From: Laceyella sacchari
GTDB lineage: Bacteria > Bacillota > Bacilli > Thermoactinomycetales > Thermoactinomycetaceae
Direction: 5' to 3'
DNA length: 64,000 nt
Assembly (NCBI RefSeq): GCF_004343255.1
Contig: NZ_SMDD01000003.1
Location: forward strand, 309,038-373,037
Of this stretch, positions 56,459 to 64,000 are shown piece after piece. Under the pieces are notes generated by a model. That model was not told where the DNA came from. It saw only the letters and a list, made by a program, of their open reading frames with translations, and did no database searches. Position 1 is the first letter of the stretch. Each line of letters begins with the position of its first letter. The translations under genes were made by a program, and so were the position numbers.

Positions 56459-56698
56459 GCTATTCCCTCCCTCCACGGGTCCGTTAGGCCGCTTGGGCGG
56501 GCAACCTAACTCAAGGAAAAGACCCACACATTTCCACGCAGTTAGCGGCCTCATCCCCTCAGGAGGATCAGCACCAACAACACCTGCAAATGTGAAATTG
56601 CCAACGATGCCCAACTTCAGAGCAGAAACCCTGACAAAACCGTTGGAATGTAAGCAGTCAACTTTTATTATAACTTAGCATGCCGGCTTCTGTCAAAA

Positions 56699-57043
56699 TC
56701 AGCCTGGCGGCCAAGTCAAAGTTCTGCCACCAATCACATGAAAATGAATGTGATGGACGGTTTGTCCACCATCTTCCCCTATATTATTTACTACACGGAA
56801 GCCCTTCTCAGCAAGCCCCAATTCACGGGAAACCGTCTGAACAGCTGAGAAAATTTTCCCCAGCAGGACATGGTCCTCCGGCGCAATTTCCATCAGCGAG
56901 GCGATGTGGCGCTTAGGAATAACTAGCACATGCGTTGGCGCAACTGGCGAAATATCGTGAAACGCCAGCACATGCTCATCCTCATACACTTTTTTGGATG
57001 GGATTTTCCCTTCGACGATTTGACAAAAAATGCACTGTTCCAT
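56699..57043 (-). CDS. HIT family (HINT-like) hydrolase
   Basis: A 114-residue nucleotide-binding protein with the triad-containing VHHIHFHVIGG near the C terminus and CIFCQIVEGKIPS at the N terminus. Family members hydrolyse purine nucleoside phosphoramidates. Start ATG after GGAGG. It is monocistronic and divergent from the next gene. Confidence 0.93.
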   Translation of the reverse strand: MEQCIFCQIVEGKIPSKKVYEDEHVLAFHDISPVAPTHVLVIPKRHIASLMEIAPEDHVLLGKIFSAVQTVSRELGLAEKGFRVVNNIGEDGGQTVHHIHFHVIGGRTLTWPPG

Positions 57044-57080
57044 CTGTTAACCTCCACTGGAAAAACACACCTGATCATTC

Positions 57081-57107
57081 ACCCATTTTTCCCAAGAACA
57101 TATGATA
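57081..57107 (+). promoter_or_regulatory. Sigma-K-like promoter of the 114-residue unknown gene
   Basis: AC at 57081-57082 and CATATGATA at 57099-57107, separated by 16 bases, match the sparse sigma-K consensus (AC; CATAnnnTA). A chance match is quite possible. Confidence 0.3.
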
Positions 57108-57139
57108 TAACACTCTTGCACAGGAAGGAGACGCAGGCC

Positions 57140-57484
57140 ATGTCACAACCATCTTCCACTCGCGCATCACACCTGACGCGAATGATTCGCAAAATCGTCA
57201 AAGAAGAACTCGCCTCCATATACAAAAAAAAAGAAAACCCGCTCAGTAATCTAGAGGCCGAGCACGAAGCTGACGATTTATTCACCCAATTCACCGCGCC
57301 ACGGTTGGCAGAAGATTTGGACACTGGAACTTGGCACATTTTCGGCGCGACAGAGCCCCGCTCCTCTAATCGTCCTGAACAAGCTCGCGCCCTGCCCGGA
57401 TTTCCAGAGTTGTACCATCCTGATTTCAGTGAGCTTGAAAGCCCACCCTATCTCCCAAAATTCCCGAAGCACACCAAGCGGTGA
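57140..57484 (+). CDS. Hydrophilic protein of unknown function, possibly sporulation related
   Basis: A 114-residue soluble protein. A basic helical N terminus (LTRMIRKIVKEELASIYKKK) leads into an acidic middle (AEHEADDLF) and a proline/aromatic C terminus (LPGFPELYHPDFSELE, YLPKFPKHTKR). GGAAGGAG lies nine bases before the ATG. I do not recognise the family. The candidate sigma-K promoter and coat-like composition suggest, but do not show, a spore-coat link. Confidence 0.6.
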   Translation: MSQPSSTRASHLTRMIRKIVKEELASIYKKKENPLSNLEAEHEADDLFTQFTAPRLAEDLDTGTWHIFGATEPRSSNRPEQARALPGFPELYHPDFSELESPPYLPKFPKHTKR

Positions 57485-57818
57485 ATCTCCCTTCCTGCAC
57501 ACGTTGCATGGGATGATGATCCGGTTCAAGGGTTTGAAGCTGGCAGACAACATGGCCCGGAGCCGATTTTTGAGTCTAATCACACAGTCAGTGACTCCGC
57601 CGAACGCCGGCAACGGGCAAGTCCTTGCCATCACCAGAATGACAGCTCTACGGCGACAACTTGATCGAATCCTTCCAGTCACTGAAGTTTTCAAAAATCT
57701 CGCTCATCGGGAATTGTCCACAGCTTGGTTGCCCTTGTCTAAGGGCTTATTTTCATTTTACTGGTCATTCCCCCTCCCTGTCCACCATATACATGTGAAA
57801 AGGACAAGGAGGTGCGCC
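57485..57818. other. Gene-free stretch between the unknown gene and the Na/Pi cotransporter
   Basis: A 57278-57694 minus-strand frame crosses this stretch but has no ribosome binding site and overlaps the plus-strand gene, so I do not call it. A terminator hairpin lies at 57731-57746. The remainder has no visible feature. Confidence 0.5.
57731..57760 (+). terminator. Intrinsic terminator
   Basis: GCCCTT/AAGGGC stem with loop GTCT, followed by TTATTTTCATTTTA on the plus strand. Confidence 0.7.
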
Positions 57819-58799
57819 ATGGTTTGGACTGCGATTATCCTGCCGTTTTTTATCGGCTTAACCATTTTTCTATATGGTTTGGGGTGGATGCGGACGGGGT
57901 TGGAAGCTCTCGCCCGCGAAAGATTGCACCACATCTTGCTCCGTTTCACCCGCACCCCGATCCGCGGATTTGCCACCGGGATCGCCACCACCGCCTGCCT
58001 GCAAAGCAGCACCGCAGTCACTGTGCTTACGATCGGGTTTGTTAATGCAGGCATTCTATCTTTTGCCCACTCCATCGGCATCATTCTGGGCAGCAATATC
58101 GGCACGACCGTTACCACACAGCTGTTGACACTAAAAATTGAGGATTTCGCGGTTCCGCTTATGATCATCGGCCTCATCCTGCGCGTGTTTCAGCATGACA
58201 CCTTGCGTCTCATAGGAAAAGTCCTGATCGGTTTTGGGGCGATCTTCTGGGGCATCCACTTAATGCAAACGATTAACGATCCTTTGAGAGAAATGGGCTG
58301 GGTGGAGTGGTTCATCCAACACAGCGGCAATCCCATCGTCAGCGGATTGCTTGTCGGAATGCTCTTGACCGCGCTGATCCATAGCAGTAGCGCATGCATC
58401 GCGATCGCAATGGGATTTTACGCCACGGGGGTTATCACCCTTCCCTTTGCAATCGCAGTGGTGTTCGGCAGCAATGTCGGGACTTGCGTCACGGCGATGA
58501 TCGCATCGGTGGGAGCAAATATCGCATCCAAGCAAGTCGCGCTCGCCCATTTATTGCTCAATGTAGCCGGAACAGCCATTTTCACCCCTCTGATTCCGTT
58601 CATCAGCGAAATCAGTCCCTATCTGTCCTCAGATCCGGCAACACAAGTGGCACACATTCAAACCCTGTTCAACATCATTTGCTCCATTGCCGTGATGCCG
58701 TTTTGCCATGAATTCGCGTCATTCATTTCCCGCTTGGTACCCGATGAATCGACGGCGTGGAAAAAAGCAACTGCTGTCCCCGCTACACGGCGTCAATAA
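57819..58799 (+). CDS. Na/Pi cotransporter family protein (YqeW type)
   Basis: A 326-residue polytopic protein with two inverted QSSSA-like repeats: [19 protein letters not shown] and [19 protein letters not shown], plus GSNIGTTVT and GSNVGTCVT. It belongs to the sodium-dependent phosphate transporter (NptA/PhoU-less YqeW) family. Start ATG after AAGGAGG. It lies opposite to its neighbours and its last codons overlap deoC by seven bases. Confidence 0.92.
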   Translation: MVWTAIILPFFIGLTIFLYGLGWMRTGLEALARERLHHILLRFTRTPIRGFATGIATTACLQSSTAVTVLTIGFVNAGILSFAHSIGIILGSNIGTTVTTQLLTLKIEDFAVPLMIIGLILRVFQHDTLRLIGKVLIGFGAIFWGIHLMQTINDPLREMGWVEWFIQHSGNPIVSGLLVGMLLTALIHSSSACIAIAMGFYATGVITLPFAIAVVFGSNVGTCVTAMIASVGANIASKQVALAHLLLNVAGTAIFTPLIPFISEISPYLSSDPATQVAHIQTLFNIICSIAVMPFCHEFASFISRLVPDESTAWKKATAVPATRRQ

Positions 58800-59464
58800 G
58801 CATTCGTGCCTTTACCGCCACTGACAATAGCGACACTGGCGCTGGCGCCGATGCGGTTGGCGCCGGCCTGAATCATTTGCCACGCTGTCTCTTTATCACG
58901 CACGCCTCCGGAAGCTTTCACTCCCAAATCCGAACCCACCGTTTGCCGCATCAGGCGAACAGCTTCAACGGTGGCGCCTCCTTTGCCAAAACCGGTGGAA
59001 GTTTTCACAAAGTGGGCCCCCGCCGCTTTGGCTTGCTCACACGCAGCCACAATCTCTTCCTCTGTCAAAAGCCCTGTTTCCAGAATCACTTTAACCAACG
59101 CACCATCGGCCGCCTCAACCACGGCACGGATATCTTCCTTTACTGCTTTCACATCGCCCGATTTGAGTGCGCCTACATTGATGACCATATCAATTTCGCT
59201 CGCCCCATTTTGCACGGCGTTTTTGGTTTCAAACGCTTTGGTTTCAGGCGTCGTCGCCCCCAGTGGAAAACCTACCACCGTGCAAACAGCCACATCACTG
59301 CCTGCCAAGCGGGACGCCGCTTCTTTGACCCAATATGGATTGACACATACCGAAGCGAAACCGTGCTCTTTTGCCTCTTGGCACAACCGGGTCACTTGCT
59401 CTTTGGTCGCATCTGCCTTCAGCAACGTATGGTCAATCATCGCTGCCAACTCTTTAGCGTTCAT
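58793..59464 (-). CDS. deoC: Deoxyribose-phosphate aldolase
   Basis: A 223-residue TIM barrel with the Schiff-base lysine in [15 protein letters not shown] (about 150-164) and the second active-site lysine in [11 protein letters not shown]. It cleaves deoxyribose-5-phosphate in nucleoside salvage. Start overlaps the Nudix gene by four bases. Convergent overlap with the cotransporter gene is short. Confidence 0.96.
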   Translation of the reverse strand: MNAKELAAMIDHTLLKADATKEQVTRLCQEAKEHGFASVCVNPYWVKEAASRLAGSDVAVCTVVGFPLGATTPETKAFETKNAVQNGASEIDMVINVGALKSGDVKAVKEDIRAVVEAADGALVKVILETGLLTEEEIVAACEQAKAAGAHFVKTSTGFGKGGATVEAVRLMRQTVGSDLGVKASGGVRDKETAWQMIQAGANRIGASASVAIVSGGKGTNAY

Positions 59465-59904
59465 CCTTGCTCTCCATCCTTTCTCATTGATTCCAGTTTG
59501 TCCAGAGCCAATTTGAGTACTTCATCATTGTTATCGTAACCCATTGTCGTTTGTTTCTCCCATGCCTCCGCGAGCGAGCACCAAACAACGCCGTTAATTT
59601 CCGCCAATTGTGGGGTTTCTTCGCCCGAAATGGCTCGAACGAGATAGTAATGAACCGTTTTTTCCACGGTGCCATGCTCTTCATGCGTGTAAGCATATGT
59701 AATCGTTTGCAAGAAAGAAACAATCTTCCCTTCGATACCCGTCTCTTCAAGAATTTCCCGCAAAGCAGTCTCTTCATCCGTCTCTCCGGCTTCTTTTTTG
59801 CCTTTGGGCAGGGTCCAACGGCCAAACCGGTCTTCAATCATCAGGACTTCCAACCCGTGGGGCCGTTCGCGATAGACCACGCCACCTGCCGAAATCTCTT
59901 TCAT
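59461..59904 (-). CDS. Nudix hydrolase
   Basis: A 147-residue protein with a full Nudix box: [25 protein letters not shown] (positions about 35-59), where the REILEETG core is present. It hydrolyses nucleoside-diphosphate-linked compounds; the substrate is not evident. ATG at 59904 follows AGGGAGG. It is coupled to deoC. Confidence 0.9.
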   Translation of the reverse strand: MKEISAGGVVYRERPHGLEVLMIEDRFGRWTLPKGKKEAGETDEETALREILEETGIEGKIVSFLQTITYAYTHEEHGTVEKTVHYYLVRAISGEETPQLAEINGVVWCSLAEAWEKQTTMGYDNNDEVLKLALDKLESMRKDGEQG

Positions 59905-60046
59905 TTGCGTCCTCCCTTTCCTTCTGGTTGAAGGCGTGTCACTCAATGTTGCCGCCACCATGCATCAGCGATCATAGCACAGTCAAGGAACCGGCACAAG
60001 ATTCAGCGCCTCGCGGTGTTGTCTTTGGGTATGCCGACTTGCCGAT

Positions 60047-60092
60047 GCAAAAAAACAGCCGGACTCCCAAACTTGGGAGCTTCACGGCTGTT
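60047..60092 (-). terminator. Intrinsic terminator after mtaB
   Basis: AACAGCCG/CGGCTGTT outer stem with inner CTCCCAA/TTGGGAG, followed by TTTTTTTGC on the minus strand. Confidence 0.85.
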
Positions 60093-60106
60093 CCTCTTGA
60101 CTGGCA

Positions 60107-61456
60107 TTAACCGACACGCGCTGGCCGTGGCACATCATCAACTACGCGGACAAATGTGCCCAGGCAATATTCAGGCGATGCAACCTTATCGATCCGCACG
60201 CGGCATACTTTCCCCACCATCTCTTCCGTCGCCGGGAACGCCACTTGCAGATAATTATCGGAATACCCCATATACAACCCACTCGTCGGGTCTTCTTTGT
60301 ATGGACGCTCCGGAATCACTTCCAGCACATCGCCGACAAATTTTTGCGCGTATGTCACCGTCAAGCGTTCCGAAAGCTCGATCAATTTGCGAACGCGCTC
60401 ATGTTTTACTTCTTCCGGCACTTGATCCGGCATGCGCGCAGCAGGCGTCCCTGTCCGTTTGGAGTAAGGGAAGACGTGCATTTGATACAGTTTCAGCTCT
60501 TCGACGAAACGATAGCCATTATTAAACTGCTCTTCGGTCTCGCCTGGGAAACCTACAATCATGTCAGTGGTGATGGCCAAATTGGGCATCGCCTCATGCA
60601 ATTGCATGATCTTCTCTTTGAATTCCGCTGTCGTGTATTTGCGTCTCATCCGCTTCAACACTTCGTCATCCCCAGCTTGGAGAGGAATGTGCAAGTGGCG
60701 GCACATTTTTTCAGACGCATTCAACACTTCGATCACGCGCTCATCGATCTGGCTCGCTTCAATCGAACTGATCCGCACCCGATTAAGCCCCTCGATTTTG
60801 TCCAAATCCCAGAGCAGGTCGGCCAACTTGTAGTTTTCAAAGTCCTCGCCATATCCGCCCGTGTGAATCCCGGTCAAAACAATTTCCTTATAACCGGCAG
60901 CCACAAGCTGGCGGGCTTGGTTCAAGACGTTTTCCGGTTTGCGGCTACGGGAAAGACCTTTCGCCCACGGGATGATGCAGAATGTGCAGAAGTTGTTGCA
61001 CCCTTCTTGGATTTTCAGCGATGCGCGGGTCCGATCAGCAAAGTCGGGCACATCCAGCTCTTCATACTCGCGCTGTTTCATGATATTGCCAACCGCATTG
61101 ATCGGCTGGCGCTGAGCCAAATACTGCTCTACATACTCTGTCAGCTTGTCGCGCCCCTGGGTGCCAACCACGATGTCCACCCCTGGGATCGCCGCCACTT
61201 CCGCAGGCGACGTTTGCGCGTAACAACCGGTCACAGCGATCACGGCGTCCGGGTTACGTCGAATCGCACGGCGAATCACTTGCCGGCTCTTTTTGTCGCC
61301 TGTGTTGGTCACCGTGCATGTGTTGATGAGATACACATCTGCCTTGTCTTCAAAATCCACCCGGGTATAACCCGCTTTCATAAACAGTTGCCAGATCGCT
61401 TCTGTCTCATATGCGTTCACTTTGCATCCCAACGTGTGAAACGCAACTGTTCTCAT
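60107..61456 (-). CDS. mtaB: tRNA N6-threonylcarbamoyladenosine methylthiotransferase MtaB
   Basis: A 449-residue radical SAM enzyme: an N-terminal UPF0004 domain with GCKVN and GCYAQ, a radical SAM cluster CNNFCTFCIIPWAKGLSRSR, and a C-terminal TRAM domain. It converts t6A37 to ms2t6A37 in ANN-decoding tRNAs. ATG at 61456 follows GGGGGTG; it begins one base after the rsmE stop. Confidence 0.95.
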   Translation of the reverse strand: MRTVAFHTLGCKVNAYETEAIWQLFMKAGYTRVDFEDKADVYLINTCTVTNTGDKKSRQVIRRAIRRNPDAVIAVTGCYAQTSPAEVAAIPGVDIVVGTQGRDKLTEYVEQYLAQRQPINAVGNIMKQREYEELDVPDFADRTRASLKIQEGCNNFCTFCIIPWAKGLSRSRKPENVLNQARQLVAAGYKEIVLTGIHTGGYGEDFENYKLADLLWDLDKIEGLNRVRISSIEASQIDERVIEVLNASEKMCRHLHIPLQAGDDEVLKRMRRKYTTAEFKEKIMQLHEAMPNLAITTDMIVGFPGETEEQFNNGYRFVEELKLYQMHVFPYSKRTGTPAARMPDQVPEEVKHERVRKLIELSERLTVTYAQKFVGDVLEVIPERPYKEDPTSGLYMGYSDNYLQVAFPATEEMVGKVCRVRIDKVASPEYCLGTFVRVVDDVPRPARVG

Positions 61457-61457
61457 G

Positions 61458-62195
61458 TTATTCACCCCCTAAATCTTGCCTTGCGAACAAGATGCACGAT
61501 AGCGCCATCAGCGGCGCCGTCTCTGTTCGCAATATACGTGAACCAAGCGAGATCGGCACTGCGCCGGCCTCCTTCGCTTCCTCGATCTCCGACTCCGTAA
61601 ACCCACCTTCCGGGCCCACGATCAACAAGATCTCATCCTTGGCTGAGGCCATCGCTTCGGCCAAGGGGAGACCTCCTTTTTCATACGCAATCCATGCGCA
61701 TTCCCGATTCCCGATTTCTTGCAAGAGCGCTTTCCAGGACATTGGGGTGGCCACTGTCGGCAGCTTGCCCCGATGGGCTTGTTCAGCTGCCTCTTTCACG
61801 ATCCGCTCCCACCGTTCCCGTTTCTTGCCGATTTTGCGAGCGTCGATTTTCACAATACTCCGCTCCGACGAAAACGGCAAAAAGGCGGAAGCACCCAACT
61901 CCGTTCCTTTTTGCAAAATCCACTCCAACTTGTCCCCTTTGGGCAAGGATTGTGCAATCAGGACTTTCGTCCGGGGCTCTCCCCGCGAAGGCGTCCGCTC
62001 AACGATACGGGCTATGATCTGGTCACCATCGATGGATTCAATCTCCGCCAGATAGTCTAAGCCCTGTCCAGCGCAACAGATGATTCGGTCACCCGGTTTG
62101 TTGCGCATCACGTTTTTTATGTGATGGACATCATCTCCGACCAGTCGAATGGATGTCTCCACGATTTGTTCTTGAGCAATGAAATATCTTTGCAT
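61458..62195 (-). CDS. rsmE: 16S rRNA (uracil(1498)-N(3))-methyltransferase RsmE
   Basis: A 245-residue SPOUT methyltransferase with an N-terminal PUA-like fold and the knot motif LLIVGPEGGFTESEIEEAKEAG and LGSRILRTETAPLMAL. It modifies U1498 in the decoding center. AGGAGTG precedes the ATG. It follows prmA after about 17 bases. Confidence 0.95.
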   Translation of the reverse strand: MQRYFIAQEQIVETSIRLVGDDVHHIKNVMRNKPGDRIICCAGQGLDYLAEIESIDGDQIIARIVERTPSRGEPRTKVLIAQSLPKGDKLEWILQKGTELGASAFLPFSSERSIVKIDARKIGKKRERWERIVKEAAEQAHRGKLPTVATPMSWKALLQEIGNRECAWIAYEKGGLPLAEAMASAKDEILLIVGPEGGFTESEIEEAKEAGAVPISLGSRILRTETAPLMALSCILFARQDLGGE

Positions 62196-62212
62196 TTGAC
62201 ACTCCTACCAGT

Positions 62213-63157
62213 CTACCATTTTTTTGCCGCAATGGCTACCCAGCCATCTTGGTGAATGGTTTCCATTACTTCAAGTCCCATCATGGTGAGCGCTTCTTCC
62301 ACGAGTTCCCGTTTCTCCTCAATAATACCGGAAGCGATAAACACTCCGCCAGGAACCAAAACACGCGGTAAATCATGAACAAACTTCAATATGATTTCCG
62401 CCAGGATGTTGGCTACTACTACTTCAGCCGTATCGGCCACGCCCTTGAGCAAATCCCCCTCTTTAGCGGTCACTTGTGCCGACAATCCGTTGATGGCGAT
62501 GTTCTCCTGCGCTTTTTCCACCGCCACCGGATCCAAATCCAAGGCCATAACCGGTCCGGCTCCCAGTTTACCCGCAACAATGCTCAACACCCCACTTCCG
62601 CATCCCACGTCAATAACTCGCTGTTGCGGCTGAAGGTATTTCTCCAGCAAACAGATGGACAGAACAGTAGTCGGGTGGGTACCGGTGCCGAATGCCATAC
62701 CAGGATCAAGCTCGATGACATGCTCATCCGCGGATGTCGGTTCATGGGTTTCCCAATGGGGTTTGATAACAATGCGGTCGGTCACCCGGATTGGCTTGTA
62801 ATATTTTTTCCATTCATCCGCCCACGCGGATTCATTCACTTCTTGTGTCGTGACAGCGGCTGGTCCCACATCGAATCCAGCAGAGCGTAAATCCTCTAAC
62901 CGTTGTTTCACCTGCGCGACAAATGCGTCCGCATCCGGGCAAACCAACGATGATAGATAGGCTTTCACGCGCACACCCTCTTGCGGATAATCGTCTGGAG
63001 ACAATTCAATGATCTCCCCATACCAGTTGTCCCACTCGCGGTGAAGCACTTCAGGGTCTTCGATGGAAACCCCATCGCCGCCGAGGTCTTGCAAAATATA
63101 GCTAACCGCCTCCGTCGCCTCTTGGCTGGTATGGACACATATCTCGATCCAATTCAA
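62213..63157 (-). CDS. prmA: Ribosomal protein L11 methyltransferase PrmA
   Basis: A 314-residue enzyme with an N-terminal ferredoxin-like substrate domain and a Rossmann domain containing VIDVGCGSGVLSIVA and LDLDPVAVEKAQEN, preceded by the substrate loop DPGMAFGTGTHPTT. It trimethylates L11. Position next to dnaJ is conserved in Bacillales. Confidence 0.95.
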   Translation of the reverse strand: MNWIEICVHTSQEATEAVSYILQDLGGDGVSIEDPEVLHREWDNWYGEIIELSPDDYPQEGVRVKAYLSSLVCPDADAFVAQVKQRLEDLRSAGFDVGPAAVTTQEVNESAWADEWKKYYKPIRVTDRIVIKPHWETHEPTSADEHVIELDPGMAFGTGTHPTTVLSICLLEKYLQPQQRVIDVGCGSGVLSIVAGKLGAGPVMALDLDPVAVEKAQENIAINGLSAQVTAKEGDLLKGVADTAEVVVANILAEIILKFVHDLPRVLVPGGVFIASGIIEEKRELVEEALTMMGLEVMETIHQDGWVAIAAKKW

Positions 63158-63174
63158 CTCAATCCCTCCACATG

Positions 63175-63204
63175 ATAAAGAAAAACGGGCAAAGATGCCC
63201 GTTT
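63175..63204 (-). terminator. Intrinsic terminator between dnaJ and prmA
   Basis: AAACGGGC/GCCCGTTT stem followed by TTCTTTATC on the minus strand; it would separate the chaperone operon from prmA-rsmE-mtaB. Confidence 0.8.
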
Positions 63205-63211
63205 ACCTTCA

Positions 63212-64000
63212 TTATTCGCCGCGAAACGCTTGTTTCATCTTATCGAAGAAGTTGTTGGACTGCTCTTGGTTGATGTATTCACCGCAAAGCCGGCTGAACT
63301 TGCGCAGGGCTTCTTTCTGCTCTTCGGTCAGCTTGGTTGGTGTGACTACGCGCACTTTGACGCGCAGATCGCCTTCGCCATATCCGCGTAAACGCGGTAC
63401 CCCTTTTCCTTGCAGGCGGAACTCCGTACCGGTCTGCGTACCCGCCGGAACCTTCAAGCGTGCACGCCCGTTCAAGGTCGGCACGATCACCTCATCGCCC
63501 AAAGCAGCTTGGCCGAAGGTGATTGGCAGTTCGCATGTCAGATCATCGCCATCCCGCTTGAAAAACTCATGCGGTTTGACATAAATCGTGATGTAGAGGT
63601 CCCCCGGCGGTCCACCGTTCACTCCCGGTTCGCCTTCACCGCTTACCCGCAATTGCGCCCCTTCATGGATACCAGCCGGAATTTTGACGTTGATCTTTTT
63701 CTTCTTCTTCACTTGCCCTTGGCCGGAACAATTGGTGCACTTCTCCCGGATCAATTGGCCCGTCCCATTACAAGCGTGGCAGATTCGGCGATTGACTACG
63801 CGGCCGAATGGTGTGTTTTGCACCACTTCGGTTTGTCCGCTTCCTTGACAGACGGAACAGGTTTCCGGCTTGGTTCCCGGCTTGGCTCCCGAACCGTGGC
63901 ACTGATCGCATGTTTCGGTACGCGGAATGACGACATCCACTGTTTTACCGTAAACGGCATCTTTGAATTCGATCTGCAGGCGGTATTCCAGATCAGCGCC
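63212..64000 (-). CDS. dnaJ: Chaperone DnaJ, C-terminal portion
   Basis: The frame enters from the right edge, reading [20 protein letters not shown], and continues through four CxxCxGxG zinc repeats ([32 protein letters not shown]). The two C-terminal beta domains follow. The J domain and G/F linker lie outside the window. It is the Hsp40 partner of DnaK. It ends just before a terminator. Confidence 0.96.
   Translation of the reverse strand, partial: GADLEYRLQIEFKDAVYGKTVDVVIPRTETCDQCHGSGAKPGTKPETCSVCQGSGQTEVVQNTPFGRVVNRRICHACNGTGQLIREKCTNCSGQGQVKKKKKINVKIPAGIHEGAQLRVSGEGEPGVNGGPPGDLYITIYVKPHEFFKRDGDDLTCELPITFGQAALGDEVIVPTLNGRARLKVPAGTQTGTEFRLQGKGVPRLRGYGEGDLRVKVRVVTPTKLTEEQKEALRKFSRLCGEYINQEQSNNFFDKMKQAFRGE

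Noticed and set aside
57278..57694. 138-residue minus-strand frame
   Set aside because: Lies opposite a coding frame and a gene-free stretch, with no SD and an unusual Cys/Arg composition.
58757..59539. 260-residue plus-strand frame opposite deoC
   Set aside because: Antisense shadow of deoC with no family resemblance or start signal.
60245..61600. 451-residue plus-strand open frame opposite mtaB
   Set aside because: It is the antisense shadow of a highly conserved gene, with no ribosome binding site and histidine/arginine-rich low-quality composition.

Overview
The window looks like a core-chromosome segment from an endospore-forming Firmicute of the Bacillales. Three things point there. 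Gene order from about 24.9 to 64 kb follows the Bacillus subtilis dnaJ to sigA/trmK neighbourhood, read on the minus strand. Sporulation genes are present (an alpha/beta-type small acid-soluble spore protein, YhcN/YlaJ, YqfC/YqfD). Intrinsic terminators are dense and Gram-positive style, with AGGAGG-type ribosome binding sites. The moderate GC content and a class A-like RNase P RNA hint at a Thermoactinomycetaceae-like lineage rather than Bacillus itself; that placement is inference.

Region 1 (1-13 kb) starts with the 5' end of a comGA-like competence ATPase gene and a tRNA-Gln. It continues with a TerC-type metal exporter, the nifZ-thiI sulfur-relay pair, a MalR-like LacI repressor, a CHY zinc-finger protein, a carbonic anhydrase-msrA pair, an O-methyltransferase, a tRNA-Gly(CCC), an OppA-like peptide-binding lipoprotein, gpsB, a YhcN lipoprotein and a YugP metalloprotease.

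Region 2 (13-24 kb) has divergently transcribed rodA and ftsW, then a TPP-riboswitch-controlled thiazole operon (tenI-thiO-thiS-thiG). After it come a ferredoxin-acetyltransferase pair, a DedA protein, an isochorismatase-fold hydrolase, an M42 aminopeptidase and a secreted TIM-barrel-like protein of unknown function.

Region 3 (24-40 kb) holds rnpB, nif3-trmK, an M1 peptidase, hppD, an acyl-CoA dehydrogenase, sigA-dnaG, and a ccpN-ppsR-ppdK operon. That last operon links a gluconeogenic repressor, the bifunctional PPDK regulator and PPDK itself.

Region 4 (40-64 kb) is the translation, cell-envelope and ribosome-maturation block: an Imm26-like orphan, glyQS behind a T-box, recO-yqzL-era-cdd-dgkA-ybeY-pgpH-phoH-yqfD-yqfC, a SASP gene, floA-nfeD, yqeY-rpsU, a HIT protein, a Na/Pi cotransporter, deoC-nudix, and mtaB-rsmE-prmA-dnaJ (cut by the window end).

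I saw no intact insertion sequence, prophage, CRISPR array or rRNA operon. The more unusual observations are small and regulatory: a probable AUC start codon for ccpN with a CcpN-type box in its own upstream region, a 9-bp inverted repeat laid over the dnaG-sigA promoter, class A RNase P RNA in a Bacillales context, a 78-bp element with inverted termini, and truncated or extended versions of NfeD and DgkA.
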